The position numbers were made by a program, and so were the translations under genes. Shown in pieces: positions 31,131-40,454 of a DNA stretch of 64,000 nt (positions are counted from its first letter, which is position 1; every line of letters starts with the position of its first letter). Below the pieces are notes generated by a model. It searched no databases, had not been told where the DNA came from, and saw only the letters and a list, made by a program, of their open reading frames with translations. The DNA is from Micrasema longulum (Eukaryota; Arthropoda; Insecta; Trichoptera; Brachycentridae): assembly GCA_022494885.1 (NCBI GenBank), contig JAGVSM010000809.1, positions 62,001 to 126,000 on the forward strand, in the 5' to 3' direction.

Positions 31131-31922
31131 CTTTACCATAACGGTAAAATTGAAGATAAAGTTTCTGAGTGATTACGAAGATACACTACCGATCCCTTCA
31201 CCATCAAGTTTTGAGGTAAGTACATTGGTTTGTACCAACGGGTCTAAAACTCCTCGATACGTTTATCTACGAATTAAAAGTTTCAAAAAATTTGTTCCAC
31301 CTAGCAATTTTTGTTTAAATTACGATGTATTTAAATTTCTGATCGTCCTGAGGTTGGCACATTTAAAAAACAAAAGTCTATTAAAATATGAGAGAACAAT
31401 AAGTAAAGTTTGAAGCGAAATCAAATTCCGATATAGCTGTCAGTTTGGAAAGCAAACGCCTAGATGCAAAATATGAGTATCTAGACATCGTAAATGTTGC
31501 CACTATAAAAAATGATTAGTTATTATGGTTTTATCCATCTGTTTTACTATTTATCTGAGCGTACGTATCAAGACGTTCAAGGAGCCGGCCTTGTAATCGC
31601 TAAGTATACCGTCTTGGTAATTGTCAAAAGTCGTATAAAAACCATTTCCAAGCGAGCTTTTATTGCTTGAATTGGGATTTATTGGAGTTTATAATCGCTC
31701 TGAAGTGAGCACTTATTATCACAGAAGCCTATTTAAAATATAAATGTGAACTATTTTAAATGTTAATGAAGTAAGGAAGGCGGACTAAATTTTTTGGGTC
31801 ATTCATTGGTTGGATTAGATTATATGACGTCGAGATGACAAGTAGGTAGAAGATACTGAGGGTAAATACAGATATACAGAAGTAAAATATACCGTCTCGA
31901 TATATACAGATGAAGATAGCGT
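31131..31922. other. No gene recognised
   Basis: 31090-31108 contains GGGCCTCGATTATGATG, related to the hairpin arms at 31.9 kb, and marks a probable junction next to the helicase relic. The rest is unassigned; the frame at 31105-31413 is not supported. Confidence 0.35.
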
Positions 31923-31983
31923 TTATAATCGAGGCCCTGGTTAGGTTAGTTCCATCTAACATGGCCCAGGGCCCCGATTATAA
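31923..31983. repeat. Hairpin with 18-bp arms ('GGGCC-TCGATTATAA' motif)
   Basis: Left arm TTATAATCGAGGCCCTGG (31923-31940) and right arm CCAGGGCCCCGATTATAA (31966-31983), one mismatch. Inside is a second short stem, GTTAG against CTAAC. The half-motif recurs singly at 31093-31106 (inverted) and at 32198-32211 (TAATCGAGGCCCTG). It looks like head-to-head termini of a MITE family, with the flank AGTTAAAATTTATCTTCAAT shared in part with 22.9 kb. Confidence 0.6.
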
Positions 31984-32624
31984 TGGGAAGTTAAAATTTA
32001 TCTTCAATTTTATCTACAAAGCAAAATTAAGTTTTCTGGATGAATAGCAAAAAATGCATACTTTTTTTTTAACATGTTCAATTATAGGTTACCGATGAAG
32101 ATACTTTAAATGTTCATGCAAATATACTCATTTTCGTACACCAATACCGATTTTTCTTTATAGGCAGTCGAATATAACTCTGTTACCTTCCAATCGTAAT
32201 CGAGGCCCTGACTTTTGAATGGAGAATAAATACTAGATTATAAACCATAGGTTCAGATTGTTCTATAATAGAGATTTATTTATTAAAAGCTGTTTTTATA
32301 TCAGTATAAATATTATTTTGATACAATCCTTTAGATCGCTTGGTTCTAAGATCAAATAAACGTAACTTACTAAATATGGATTGAAAATATAAACTTGTCT
32401 ATGAATAGGAATAATTTCATCAACACGATTATATTATTTGTCTATTCATGATACATTTAATCAAGACCAAACCTTAATGGCTTGATAGATTACTTAAACC
32501 TCATAACCACGATTGGTAACGAACCAATTTCTAATGTAATATGAAATATGTGATATAATGGAAATATATTATCTATCGTATTACATAAATGGGCTGCATT
32601 ATGTATATTTATTTATGTATTCGA
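31984..32624. other. No gene recognised
   Basis: AT-rich; includes one GGGCCT half-motif at 32198-32211 and the right 24-bp inverted repeat. Confidence 0.4.
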
Positions 32625-32722
32625 CACGTTGGCCTCGTGGTGTAATGATCAGCGCGCTAGCCTACCATAAGAGAGATTTCAGGGTCAATTCTCAAATATT
32701 TATTTGAAGATGTTTTTACACT
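32625..32722 (+). mobile_element. SINE-B head fragment
   Basis: CGTTGGCCTCGTGGTGTAAT, GATCAGCGCGCTAGCCTACC, then a decayed B-box (AGGGTCAATTC) and TATTTATTTGAAGATG. The tail is replaced by repeat D. Confidence 0.65.
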
Positions 32723-32737
32723 ATATATATATAATTA

Positions 32738-32870
32738 TACATATAGTTGAACAATTTATATAGAGCCATTATTATGAAAATCACCTCAAGGGCGCTGTAC
32801 AATAAATAAATATCCTAGCACGTCTTGCAGTTACAGAGCGCATGGACGGTTGGGATTCTAGTTCCTCGTT
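32738..32870 (+). repeat. Repeat D, second copy
   Basis: (TA)n, AATTTATATAGAGCCATTAT, ATCACCTCAAGGGCGCTGTA, CAGTTACAGAGCGCATGGAC. It matches 2895-3020; the following 32890-32915 (AGATATGAGCTAGATTACAG) also matches 3055-3080, so the repeat extends past 32870. Confidence 0.65.
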
Positions 32871-32921
32871 CTCAATTAAGATCAATTAAAAATTATAACA
32901 GATATGAGCTAGATTACAGCA

Positions 32922-33060
32922 AGTCGGGTTGTGGTCCCGTGGCTGGCGTTGCGGACTCGCGGTTCAGAGGTCCGAGGTCCGAACTTGATACAACTCGTTG
33001 AAAATGGCCACAAAAATTGAAATATTTAGGCAAATTATAAGAGCGCTAATATTTATTTTT
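32922..33060 (+). mobile_element. SINE-C
   Basis: Head TCGGGTTGTGGTCCCGTGGC, TTGCGGACTCGCGGTTCAGA, B-box GAGGTCCGAACTT (decayed), a deletion of the hairpin block, then GAAAATGGCCACAAAAATTG and a GAGCGCTAATATTTA tail. Confidence 0.75.
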
Positions 33061-33064
33061 AAAA

Positions 33065-33340
33065 AAAAGGTCTTGCAACTACAGAGCGCATGAATGGTAA
33101 GAACGAGCGAAGAGACGAAGCCAGTGCCGAAAAAGAATTACTGTTACAGCTGATCATGATGGGGAAGATCGAAGAAAAGCGTGGAGTTGGAAGGCGACAG
33201 ATGTCCTGGCTGAGAAACATCCTCGACTGGATGGGGGTGTGCGCGTGGTTAAGGCGCTGTTCCAGTTGGCGCAGGACCGGAATGCTTACTCTAGAGTGAT
33301 CGCCAACGTCCAGGAGACCTAATATGGCACCGAAAGAAGA
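33065..33340 (+). pseudogene. Endonuclease-RT retroelement C-terminal fragment ('SWLRNI' family)
   Basis: After a repeat-D end (33068-33102, CAACTACAGAGCGCATGAAT), the frame reads EKELLLQLIMMGKIEEKRGV, GRRQMSWLRNILDWMG and, after one frameshift, VVKALFQLAQDRNAYSRVIA with NVQET-stop. This matches the usual LLQLI-EGKI-G-RG-GR--MSWLRN---W and ---L---A-DR-----MIANV end of insect endonuclease-RT elements. A 5'-truncated scrap. Confidence 0.75.
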
Positions 33341-33409
33341 AGGTAAGAACGCATACTTCTCTATAAAAAAATAAAAATATTTTAACATATATATATATAT
33401 CATCATCAT

Positions 33410-33519
33410 CTCAACTCTCCAAACTCGAAGGAACATGACTGACGCCATTTTTATGTATAAAACTTTGAATAACAAGATAGATCGCCCTAAGATTCTATCA
33501 ATTAATAATTTTCTTCCCC
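33410..33519 (+). pseudogene. Non-LTR RT scrap
   Basis: MTDAIFMYKTLNNKIDRPKI then LSINNFLPLINK resembles the D--F--KIL-N-ID-P-LL--I-F-VP segment of jockey/CR1-type C-termini. It runs directly into simple sequence. Short and frame-limited, so moderate support. Confidence 0.45.
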
Positions 33520-34112
33520 TCATAAATAAAATAATAAATAAAATAAATAAAATAAATAAAATAAAAAATAAAATAAAAAATAAAATAAATAAAATAAATA
33601 AAATAAATAAAATAAGTAAAGATAGATAAGATAAATGCAAAAGATAAATAGGAATAGAGTAGGGTGGTAGATGAGTAGAAATTAGATAGAATTAAAATGC
33701 AGGTAGATGGGGCAGATAGAGGTGAAATAGGGTGGAGTAGGGTGGAGTAGGAATTGAGTAGAATTAGATAGAATTGAAGTAGGAGTGGGAGTAGAATTGA
33801 GTAGGAGTGAAAGTAGAGAATTGGAAGTAAGAAAAATTTAGATGAGGGGAGTAGGAGTGTAGAGTAGGAGGTGAGATAGAATTAGATGGGAGGTGGAGTA
33901 GAATTGGAAGTAGGAGGTGGAAGTAAAGACAGATGAATGAGTAGAATGAAAATTAAGATAGATAGAATGGAAGTAGGGTAAGATGCGAATGGAGTAAGAT
34001 GAATAAAAAATAAATAAAATAAATAAAATAAATAAAATAAATAAAATAAATAAAATAAATAAAATAAATAAAATAAATAAAATAAAATAAATAAAATAAA
34101 TAAAATAAATCA
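33520..34112 (+). repeat. Compound simple-sequence block
   Basis: Three parts. 33520-33640 and 34005-34112 are AATAA/AAATAAAAT arrays; 33640-34000 is a pyrimidine-poor block made of degenerate GAGTAGAATTAGATAGAATT, GGAGTAGGATTGAGTAG-type units. The long open frames here (33059-33640 and 33838-34182, minus; 33435-33629, plus) read as runs of ILF/NKIN and are not genes. Confidence 0.8.
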
Positions 34113-35088
34113 TACCCCTGTACACACCGAGTGGTGCATAGGGCACGAAATTAGAACACTGAATGTAGCGTATATATATCATCTGTTATATGAAGGTAAA
34201 GTGATCAGCCTGAAGCGTCATCTAGCGAGATAACATGAAATATTGTAGTGAAAGTAATTTGCTCCACATCCTCGAAACCGTTTTAAAGACCGTGGGTCTT
34301 CTTGTCAGTTTCTCTCATACAAAAAAGGAAATTTTTAAGGTCAATAAACGTGTTACTCTTTAATAATTTGAATTTCATGTATCGCAATTTTTATTGAATA
34401 AGATTATTCTACTTTTACTGTCCCTTTCACTGTGAGTTTGGAAAATTATATGGAGGGTCTTTGTCGGATATTGTCATTCATCCTCATGACCATATTGCAA
34501 ACACGAATAGTAGCAAAAACTGTATTTACTTGTATCATAATAGCCTGAGTCCATTTCAGTAATTTTTATAATTTTAAACGTTAGATTAGGTTATATTTAC
34601 CGTTATTTTAAAATTTTCTAACTTTGACACCCTTTATAAAAGTAACCAAAATATGAATCCCATAATCATGCATTAAGCACCGCCTATTTAACGGTTAGCA
34701 ACTACATAAAGTCAATAAAGTTTTAGTGAAAGAGTTGTTAGTTAGTATGTAGGTACTACGTTTGACAATTTCAACACCAAGGGTTAGCAACACTACTTCC
34801 CTTTGATGGGAATGGACGGCATAATATAAAAGATAAAATATTGCAGTGTAGAACCAACTTTCTGTACAATGCTTAGCGTCCACCTTCTCAGGAATCAAAC
34901 ATGGGACCTCAAGCATGGTAGGCGAACGCGCCAACCACTACTTTATGCGGCAGAATTATCTCCACTCGATTTTTTTATTCAAAATTTTAAACTGAGAGTA
35001 GCCATCGGGTGGAAAGCACTCGTCCAGGATTCTGGATCTATTTCACACACGAAACTGGATTCGAAATGAATCCGCCCGGACATATTTA
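34113..35088 (-). mobile_element. SINE-B2 split by about 600 bp of unknown DNA
   Basis: The tail half lies at 34113-34221 (CACCGAGTGGTGCATAGGGC, TTATATGAAGGTAAAGTGAT) and the head half at 34826-35088 (AAATATTGCAGTG, AGGAATCAAACATGGGACCT, CGCCAACCACTACTTTATGC, TCCACTCGATTTTTTTATTC, TCTATTTCACACACGAAACT). Between 34222 and 34825 is unassigned AT-rich DNA that should be an insertion. Confidence 0.6.
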
Positions 35089-35488
35089 TTATGCAAACGT
35101 TATATATGGGGTAAATAGAACGAAGTAAATATATAACACCCCTATTTTGTTTTCGAAAATGTTTTTCTTTTCTGTTTAGTAAATTATTTATTTATTTTAT
35201 ACCTAATTGACAACGTGTTAAACTAAGTGCTGAACACAATAGAAATATAAAATGTAGATATATTGATATTTTTTAAATGACAATTTTTCTGAACAATTAT
35301 TAAATTCCATGCCATCAAACAAAACGTCAAAAAATCAAACGTTAAAAAATCACAAAGGAAAAAACTCCTTGCGTCATAAATCTGGCACATACCAATTAAA
35401 TTGTAATTAATGTGATTTAATCTATAATACATTGAAAAAACCAAACGAAACTTTATTATTAGGGTAAATAACACTTAAAGACTTAGTT
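35089..35488. other. No gene recognised
   Basis: AT-rich. A near-palindromic pair ACGTCAAAAAATCAAACGTT (35323-35342) is the only structure noticed. Confidence 0.35.
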
Positions 35489-36015
35489 TGTTGTTGAGAG
35501 GGGGACCATTTTTAAGAAAGGATTATGGAAGTCAAGGCATTTGAAGGACTTATAACCTGTCATGGGCTGGTTTCAGAAGAAACTTTATTCAAAATTTTTC
35601 CCGTGTTTCAATATTCGTTCAATTCTTCCATCTGTTGACTTTAGTAAAGTAAAAGAGCTAGGGCCTTTATTGTTTTAAAAAGAAACATTTGTTTGACTCA
35701 CCTATTTCACATACTAGGCAACGCCTGAAAACAATTTTCAAATTTTTGTACCTTATTTTTTCAAAACCGGCCAGGAAAACGATATACAGTGGTAAGTTAC
35801 TACACAGAAAACCCAGGATAGAGAAAAATCGCATTTAATTTATGTCTTCTCACCGGGAATTGCACCTGGAACCTTCCGTGCGAGAGTTTTAACGTCTTAA
35901 CCACTGCACCATGGATGCCGCCGATACAATATATTGGACACAATATAATAATTTGAATTTGTCGAAATGTTTGAGGACAAATACTGGATTTCACCCTCTA
36001 GGAAGTTATTAAAAT
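35489..36015 (+). repeat. L repeat, core plus following unit end, split by SINE-A
   Basis: Core at 35489-35745 (CTTATAACCTGTCATGGGCT, TTCTTCCATCTGTTGACTTT, ATACTAGGCAACGCCTGAAA) and the start of the next tandem unit at 35936-36015 (AATTTGTCGAAATGTTTGAG, GGATTTCACCCTCTAGGAAG). The SINE occupies the space between them. Confidence 0.65.
35752..35933 (-). mobile_element. SINE-A in an L tandem
   Basis: Minus strand: GGCGGCATCCATGGTGCAGT, CGCACGGAAGGTTCCAGGTG, CAATTCCCGGTGAGAAGACA, GGGTTTTCTGTGTAGTAAC. The B-box is decayed (GGTGCAATTCC). Confidence 0.75.
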
Positions 36016-36664
36016 GAATAAATTACAACCTTTCACTTTTATGACGTTTTCATGTTAATTTAAAAAAAATATATATACTCACCGAACAAGAATTGTAAAC
36101 AAACACAGCACTTAACAGAATGATAACATTGATGTGGAAACCACGTACAGTTTTAAAATGTCATATCCAGCCTGTCTTCACTAAAAGCTAAAAATACAGA
36201 GCTTCTTTAATACGTTAAAGCACAGTTGATTTTTAACGTTTCGTTATTTGTCCAAAACAAACGTGAACTTCCTCCGATGTTATTATTTGATACCTTAAAA
36301 GCTCCGAAATATTTGATACTCTGAAAGCTCCGAGGCTCGGACGAGTTTCAGGAACCGTTACCTGAAACAGACTGAACGTGGAGCGGCATTCTGAGGGGTA
36401 TAGCGATTCAAAGCCTCCCGTGTAGGGCTGGCAAAAGTTAAGAGATGGAATACACGATAAAAGTTCCTTATAAATTATTAAAGGATGATAAAGAGTGTCA
36501 GACAAGAGATATATCTTTTCCAGGGGGATGAAATTGTTGGTTTGAAATATAAAAATACTGTTGCTCTATTTTCATTTCACATCATGCATAAATGATTGAA
36601 AAATATTTTTTTTTCCTTTCATGAATTTTTTTGTAGGTAATATTTTTTTGTATTAAAAATAACA
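36016..36664. other. No gene; one hairpin
   Basis: 36345-36368 has perfect 8-bp arms GTTTCAGG and CCTGAAAC around an 8-base loop, next to AAAGCTCCGA repeats (36299, 36325). The minus frame 36233-36505 has no recognised motif. Confidence 0.4.
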
Positions 36665-36832
36665 AACCGGAATTGGTTGTGGTCCCGGGACTCACAGATC
36701 AAAGGTCGGTGGTTCGAATCCCACTCTACCCCTACTTGATACCCATTTTCTACTAGAAAGTTATTTACAACTCGTTCAAAATGGTCCTCAAAATTAAATA
36801 TTTGGATAAATTATAAGAACGCAAATATTAAA
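36665..36832 (+). mobile_element. SINE-C
   Basis: GGTTGTGGTCCCGGGACTCA (head with an internal deletion), GTGGTTCGAATCCCACTC (B-box), then CCCATTTTCTACTAGAAAGT, TATTTACAACTCGTTCAAAA and AAGAACGCAAATATT. Confidence 0.75.
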
Positions 36833-36879
36833 AAAAAAAAGTACCAACTAACCCGAAATTTTCATCCAAAACCGGAACA

Positions 36880-37200
36880 GATTGAAACATTAAAAAATAA
36901 CCAGCTGCGTAGATTCAAACGGTAGATACTATGTGTCCAGGAAAATGAAGAATACATTTCTGTGTGTGAAATAGATCCTGAACTTTCGACGAGTCTTTTT
37001 GAATCGATCTCAGATAAAAATTCTGAAAATGAAAAATTTAAAGGAAATAAGCCCGTCTCGTCAGGAAGCGATTGGCGCATTCGCCTACCGTTCTTGAGGT
37101 CCAGGGTTTTATTTCTGGCTGGTTAAATGTGAAATATTGTCTTAATGGATAGTTTTGACTGCAATATTTCAATTTGATTAGGCTGGCACCCGAAGCGAAA
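36880..37200 (+). mobile_element. SINE-B2, full leader
   Basis: The leader ATTTCTGTGTGTGAAATAGA, TCGACGAGTCTTTTTGAATC, AAGCCCGTCTCG (head), GCGCATTCGCCTACCGTTCT, GAGGTCCAGGGTTTTATTTC (decayed B-box), then ATGTGAAATATTGTCTTAAT and GCTGGCACCCGAAGCGAAAG. The tail after GACTAATCTT is lost. Confidence 0.65.
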
Positions 37201-37204
37201 GACT

Positions 37205-37530
37205 AATCTTTAAAACTTATACATAAACTCGTAACAATATTTTAAGTTTGTCCAAATTTTTGTAGACAAAGACTGGGAATGAGACAGTGAAAAACTCCAA
37301 AATAAGAAGGATCTGCGACGTTGTGTGAAGATGTTGTGCAATGGAGAAGATCAGAAAGATGTTTCTGGAGAGAGAACGTGGAGAGGGCAGATTTGGAAAG
37401 AGTGGTGAATATGGTAGCTGGTGCAATACCGAATGAGTTGTTCATATTTGAATTTGTTGCAACAGAGAGGGAAAACATTTTTGACAAGGGAAACTCCCAT
37501 AGGAGTCTAGGCATTTAGAGGGCTTATGAC
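37205..37530 (+). repeat. L repeat, ends only, with unknown insert
   Basis: The start at 37208-37285 (CGTAACAATATTTTAAGTTT, GTCCAAATTTTTGTAGACAA) and the later part at 37440-37530 (TTGCAACAGAGAGGGAAAAC, TAGGCATTTAGAGGGCTTAT) flank 37290-37437. That insert is GC-richer and open (CEDVVQWRRSERCFWRENVE, RADLERVVNMVAGAIPNE) with no known motif. Confidence 0.55.
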
Positions 37531-37554
37531 CTAAAACTAATACAGGATTCATCG

Positions 37555-37735
37555 TTATCCTTTACTTTCCATACCAAATGGTGCATAGGGCATTAAATTG
37601 GTACACCAACTGGAGCGTATCTTAACCATTTTTGTTACAGGATGGTAAGTTGATGAGTACGCTTCAGGTTTAAAGTATATTAATCGCTTATATTGCAGGT
37701 GACGACATGCGGAATAGAAACCATATATATGACAT
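37555..37735 (-). mobile_element. SINE-B tail fragment
   Basis: CCAAATGGTGCATAGGGCAT, TTGGTACACCAACTGGAGCG, GTTACAGGATGGTAAGTTGA, then a segment (37690-37735) that resembles 5090-5150 (ACATAGAAAAGTAGCCAGAA against ACATAAAAAAGTAGCCAGAA). Confidence 0.6.
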
Positions 37736-37740
37736 AGAAA

Positions 37741-38282
37741 AGTAGCCAGAAACTAAAATGCATGCAACGATACATGGAAAGACAGATGCTCGGTGTATGT
37801 TTAAGAGACAAAAAGATACGAAGAAGTAAGGCACCAAGCTGAAGGTGTAGATATCATGGCAATAGGCAAGACACTTGGTGAGGCAAAATGATGGCAGGGG
37901 GACATCCAGAATAATTAAGTGGAGACCATTGGGAAACCAAAGAGTGTTGGAAGACCACTAAAAAGATAGGTCGATGACATTGCCTCGATAGCCAGTAAAA
38001 CGATGGCATCCGTGGCGTAGTGGTCAAGACGCTTGACTCACTCACGGAAGGTTCCGGGTTCGATTCCCGGTGAGAACACAAAAATCCAATCTGATTTTTC
38101 TCAAGCCTGGGTGTTTAGTGATGTAATTCACCACTGTAATTGGGGTTCCTAGCCTGTCATGGTGCAAAAATAAAAAATAAAATAAAACATGAATGATGCA
38201 AGCGGGTGATAGAAAGGAATAAGGACGTTTGGAAGAGGCCTGTATCAACAAAAAAGAACAAGGCTAAAAGATAAAAAGAAAG
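37741..38282 (+). pseudogene. RTE-like retrotransposon C-terminus (family 2), split by SINE-A
   Basis: Before the SINE: KCMQRYMERQMLGVCLRDK, then (shifted) a GRP--R--DDIASIASKT-like reading; after it (38183 on) MNDASG and DVWKRPVSTKKNK-like reading. The same series is clearer at 49.65-50.27 kb (QESMERQMLGICLKDIIRNE, KRWVDDIALIAGKTWMMKAG) and at 42.2-42.5 kb. This is the C-terminus of RTE-type elements. Many stops. Confidence 0.7.
38003..38182 (+). mobile_element. SINE-A inserted in the RTE-like pseudogene
   Basis: ATGGCATCCGTGGCGTAGTG, CTCACTCACGGAAGGTTCCG, GGGTTCGATTCCCGG, CTGGGTGTTTAGTGATGTAA, CCTGTCATGGTGC, then (AAATAAA)n. The flanks GTAAAACGATG (left) and ATAAAACATGA (right) may be the decayed target duplication. 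Confidence 0.8.
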
Positions 38283-38349
38283 AAGATGCTTCACGTGCCA
38301 GACCATGGGTTATGAAATCTAATGTTAAAATTATTTTTGATTTAAATAT

Positions 38350-38425
38350 TTAATGCCAACCATGTCGGGAATCGAACACGATATCTCTTGTATGCAGGCA
38401 AACGCACTGGCCAGGAGGCGGACAT
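38350..38425 (-). mobile_element. SINE-B head fragment
   Basis: CCAACCATGTCGGGAATCGA, ACACGATATCTCTTGTATGC, GCACTGGCCAGGAGGCGGAC; minus-strand B-box GTGTTCGATTCCCGAC. The tail is not present. Confidence 0.6.
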
Positions 38426-38999
38426 TTACAATTGGCCATTTTATTTTTATTAACTTTTGCGTTTTTATCTACAATCATTTCAAGAATAAAATAAAAATAA
38501 AGTTATCACGATACGCTGCAATAATGTGCCGAAAAATTGTGAGGAAAAAAAATAAATATTCATTACGGCCGAAATGTAACATTTTAAATAATGATCGAGT
38601 TTGTTTCGATTTTTGGCAACCCTGTTGAACGTACATAGCTGAACGCTAAGAAGTCAGGGTTATGCCAACGAGATGTCACGGTTTGTGACCTATCCCAAAC
38701 ACATCAATATACGTATGAAAAAGCATTACCTGGAGATGAAAACTATGAAAATACGCCGGAAAATTTATATCAACCACCCCTGTTCAATTTCCCGCATGGA
38801 AGAGTACTAAAAATGGCTGGAAGAATAATGCATCATCCTTTGAAAGGCAAAAAAAGGAAATCTCTCCCCCCGTCTTGAGCGCCACAAGTCTTAATTTGTC
38901 AAACTGAGAAAAACGACATATAAAGTTTTTCCAAATGATCAATAAAAAACAATTGACTTTATTTTGTAATATCCATTAAATACCAACAATCATTTATTT
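38426..38999. other. No gene recognised
   Basis: Mixed. 38590-38900 is less AT-rich and contains purine-rich sequence AAAAAAAGGAAATCTCTCCC, but no motif I can name. Confidence 0.35.
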
Positions 39000-39495
39000 A
39001 ACAAATTACAATAGAGATGGAAATTACCTTAAATTAGAGAATATGGTAATCGAGGCATTTACAGGGCTTGTGACCTGTCATTTGCTGGTTTAAGTGTCCA
39101 TTTTACCCATTGTGTAACATTCACCATTCTGCCTATGTTTGAACATCCACATTTCCTCAACCCCTCCATCTGTTGACTTTTGTGAAGTAAAAGGGCTGAA
39201 ACCTTTATAATGTGGGTGAGATTGCCTACGTTTGAACATCCATCTTTCTTAAATTATACCATTTGTTGATTTTAAGCAACATAGGTGAAATGGTGAATGT
39301 TACGCAATGTGTAAAGTGGCCACACAAACCAGCTAACGATTGGTAATGAGCCCTGTAAATGCCTCGACTTCCATATTCCCTTCTATAAGGTATTCTCCCT
39401 CCGTGTTGTAATTTGTTAATCTTAATGACTCCCGAGGGGTGAAATCCAATATTTTGTCTACAAACATTTGTACGAACTCAAATATTGTAATTATT
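39000..39495. repeat. L repeat, second inverted (fold-back) dimer
   Basis: Left arm about 39000-39150 (AACAAATTACAATAGAGATG, GGCATTTACAGGGCTTGTGA, CCATTCTGCCTATGTTTGAA); core to 39225; right arm about 39225-39490, with ATGGTGAATGTTACGCAATG, TAATGAGCCCTGTAAATGCC, GGGGTGAAATCCAATATTTT and CAAACATTTGTACGAACTCA. Same architecture as 1241-1756. Confidence 0.75.
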
Positions 39496-39689
39496 TACAA
39501 GAAAATATTTTTGATCGCTAATTTGACACTTCATATATATGATGATTGCCATATTTCGTATTATGCCAGTCTTCATGTAATGGGGAAAACGAATTATCCT
39601 TGCTGATGCGGGGCGCGGAATAGCGGGGGCGAAGCTCTTGGGCTTCTACGATATTATTGAACAAAGCGACTTTTTAAATATTTATTTTT

Positions 39690-40454
39690 ATTTTTAAAGA
39701 TTTTTATTTATTAATTAATTCATATTTTTTGCTAACAAACTATAATTAATAATAAAAATAGTGTGACCTCACTGGGGTTTCCCGAGCTGAGGCCACTTAG
39801 CAATATATTTTTTTTAAATTACATTTGAGAATAAACAAAAAAGACTAACTTTAAAGAACGAAGATAATTAACAAATATTTAGACAGTTTTAAAAACAAGG
39901 TATTTATGTACATCTCTATTACTTATATGACAAAACACACAATGAAAATAACAAAAACCTAACATAAGCTATACACATGTGGAGCAGTTTATTTTACTGT
40001 GACAATCCATTTTACTTCTACCTAGCTCCACTATCCATTTTTTTATAGCCTTTTTAAACATTTTTTCGTTACTAATTGCTTTAATAGATAGTGGAAGTAG
40101 GTTATAGATTTTAATTGAATAATACTCAAAATCCCTTTGTCCGAAGGTGGTTTTAGTTTGTATTTGTTTAAGTTGTCTATGTGTTGAGGATCTAGTGGTT
40201 ATATTATTTGCATGTGATGTATTGCGGAAGTTATGTCTTTCATTTGAGTAAGAGTAGTTTTTGAATCTATAAGTGAGTATTGTTTTAGCGTTTAATTGTT
40301 TTGGTGTCATACGTTGTGCTTTATGGAATATTTCTTCAGTAGATGTCTGTATCGGGGCTCTGAGTATTATTTTATTCGTGGATATTTGTGCAAAAAATAC
40401 ACTATTTAAAACTGTGTCACTCGCACCACCCCAACCGATTATACCGTACTCCAA
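39690..40454 (-). pseudogene. Non-LTR RT C-terminus with 3' UTR (same family as 24640-25430)
   Basis: The open frame 40454-39969 (161 codons) reads MEYGIIGWGGASDTVLNSVF (Y--I-WG block), ISTNKIILRAPIQTSTEEIF, LNAKTILTYRFKNYSYSNER, HANNITTRSSTHRQLKQIQT, FGQRDFEYYSIKIYNLLPLS and FKKAIKKWIVELGRSKMD. This is the domain after the RT palm in CR1/jockey-type elements: a Y--I-WG followed by IL, TR----L, G-R---Y---YN-LP and FK--LK-WL. The 3' UTR from 39968 to about 39690 ends in GGGAAACCCCAGTGAGGTCA and an AATTAATAAATAAA tail. It is 5'-truncated at about 40454. The C-terminal frame is intact, so it is among the younger LINE tails here. Confidence 0.85.

Larger units (their letters stand above)
30476..32524. 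repeat. Perfect 24-bp inverted repeat, ends of a possible 2.05-kb unit
   Basis: The left copy at 30476-30499 starts GTTCGTTACCAATCGTGG and ends TTATGA; the right copy at 32501-32524 is its exact complement. Similarity does not extend clearly inward or outward. The interval holds a Helitron helicase relic and a hairpin, but no terminal transposase of its own. Confidence 0.5.

Noticed and set aside
31940..31965. Telomere-type TTAGG repeat
   Set aside because: Only GTTAGGTTAG, two units, forming the inner stem of a hairpin.
33059..33640. 193-codon minus-strand frame
   Set aside because: The N-terminus is a run of ILFILF from simple sequence, and the rest is antisense to a retroelement fragment.
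33520..34112. CRISPR-like array
   Set aside because: Periodic, but simple sequence without distinct repeats and spacers; eukaryotic context.
33838..34182. 114-codon minus-strand frame
   Set aside because: Low-complexity FILFIL translation of the AAATAAAAT array.
36233..36505. 90-codon minus-strand frame as a gene
   Set aside because: Composition is fair, but no motif is recognisable and it overlaps a hairpin and small direct repeats.
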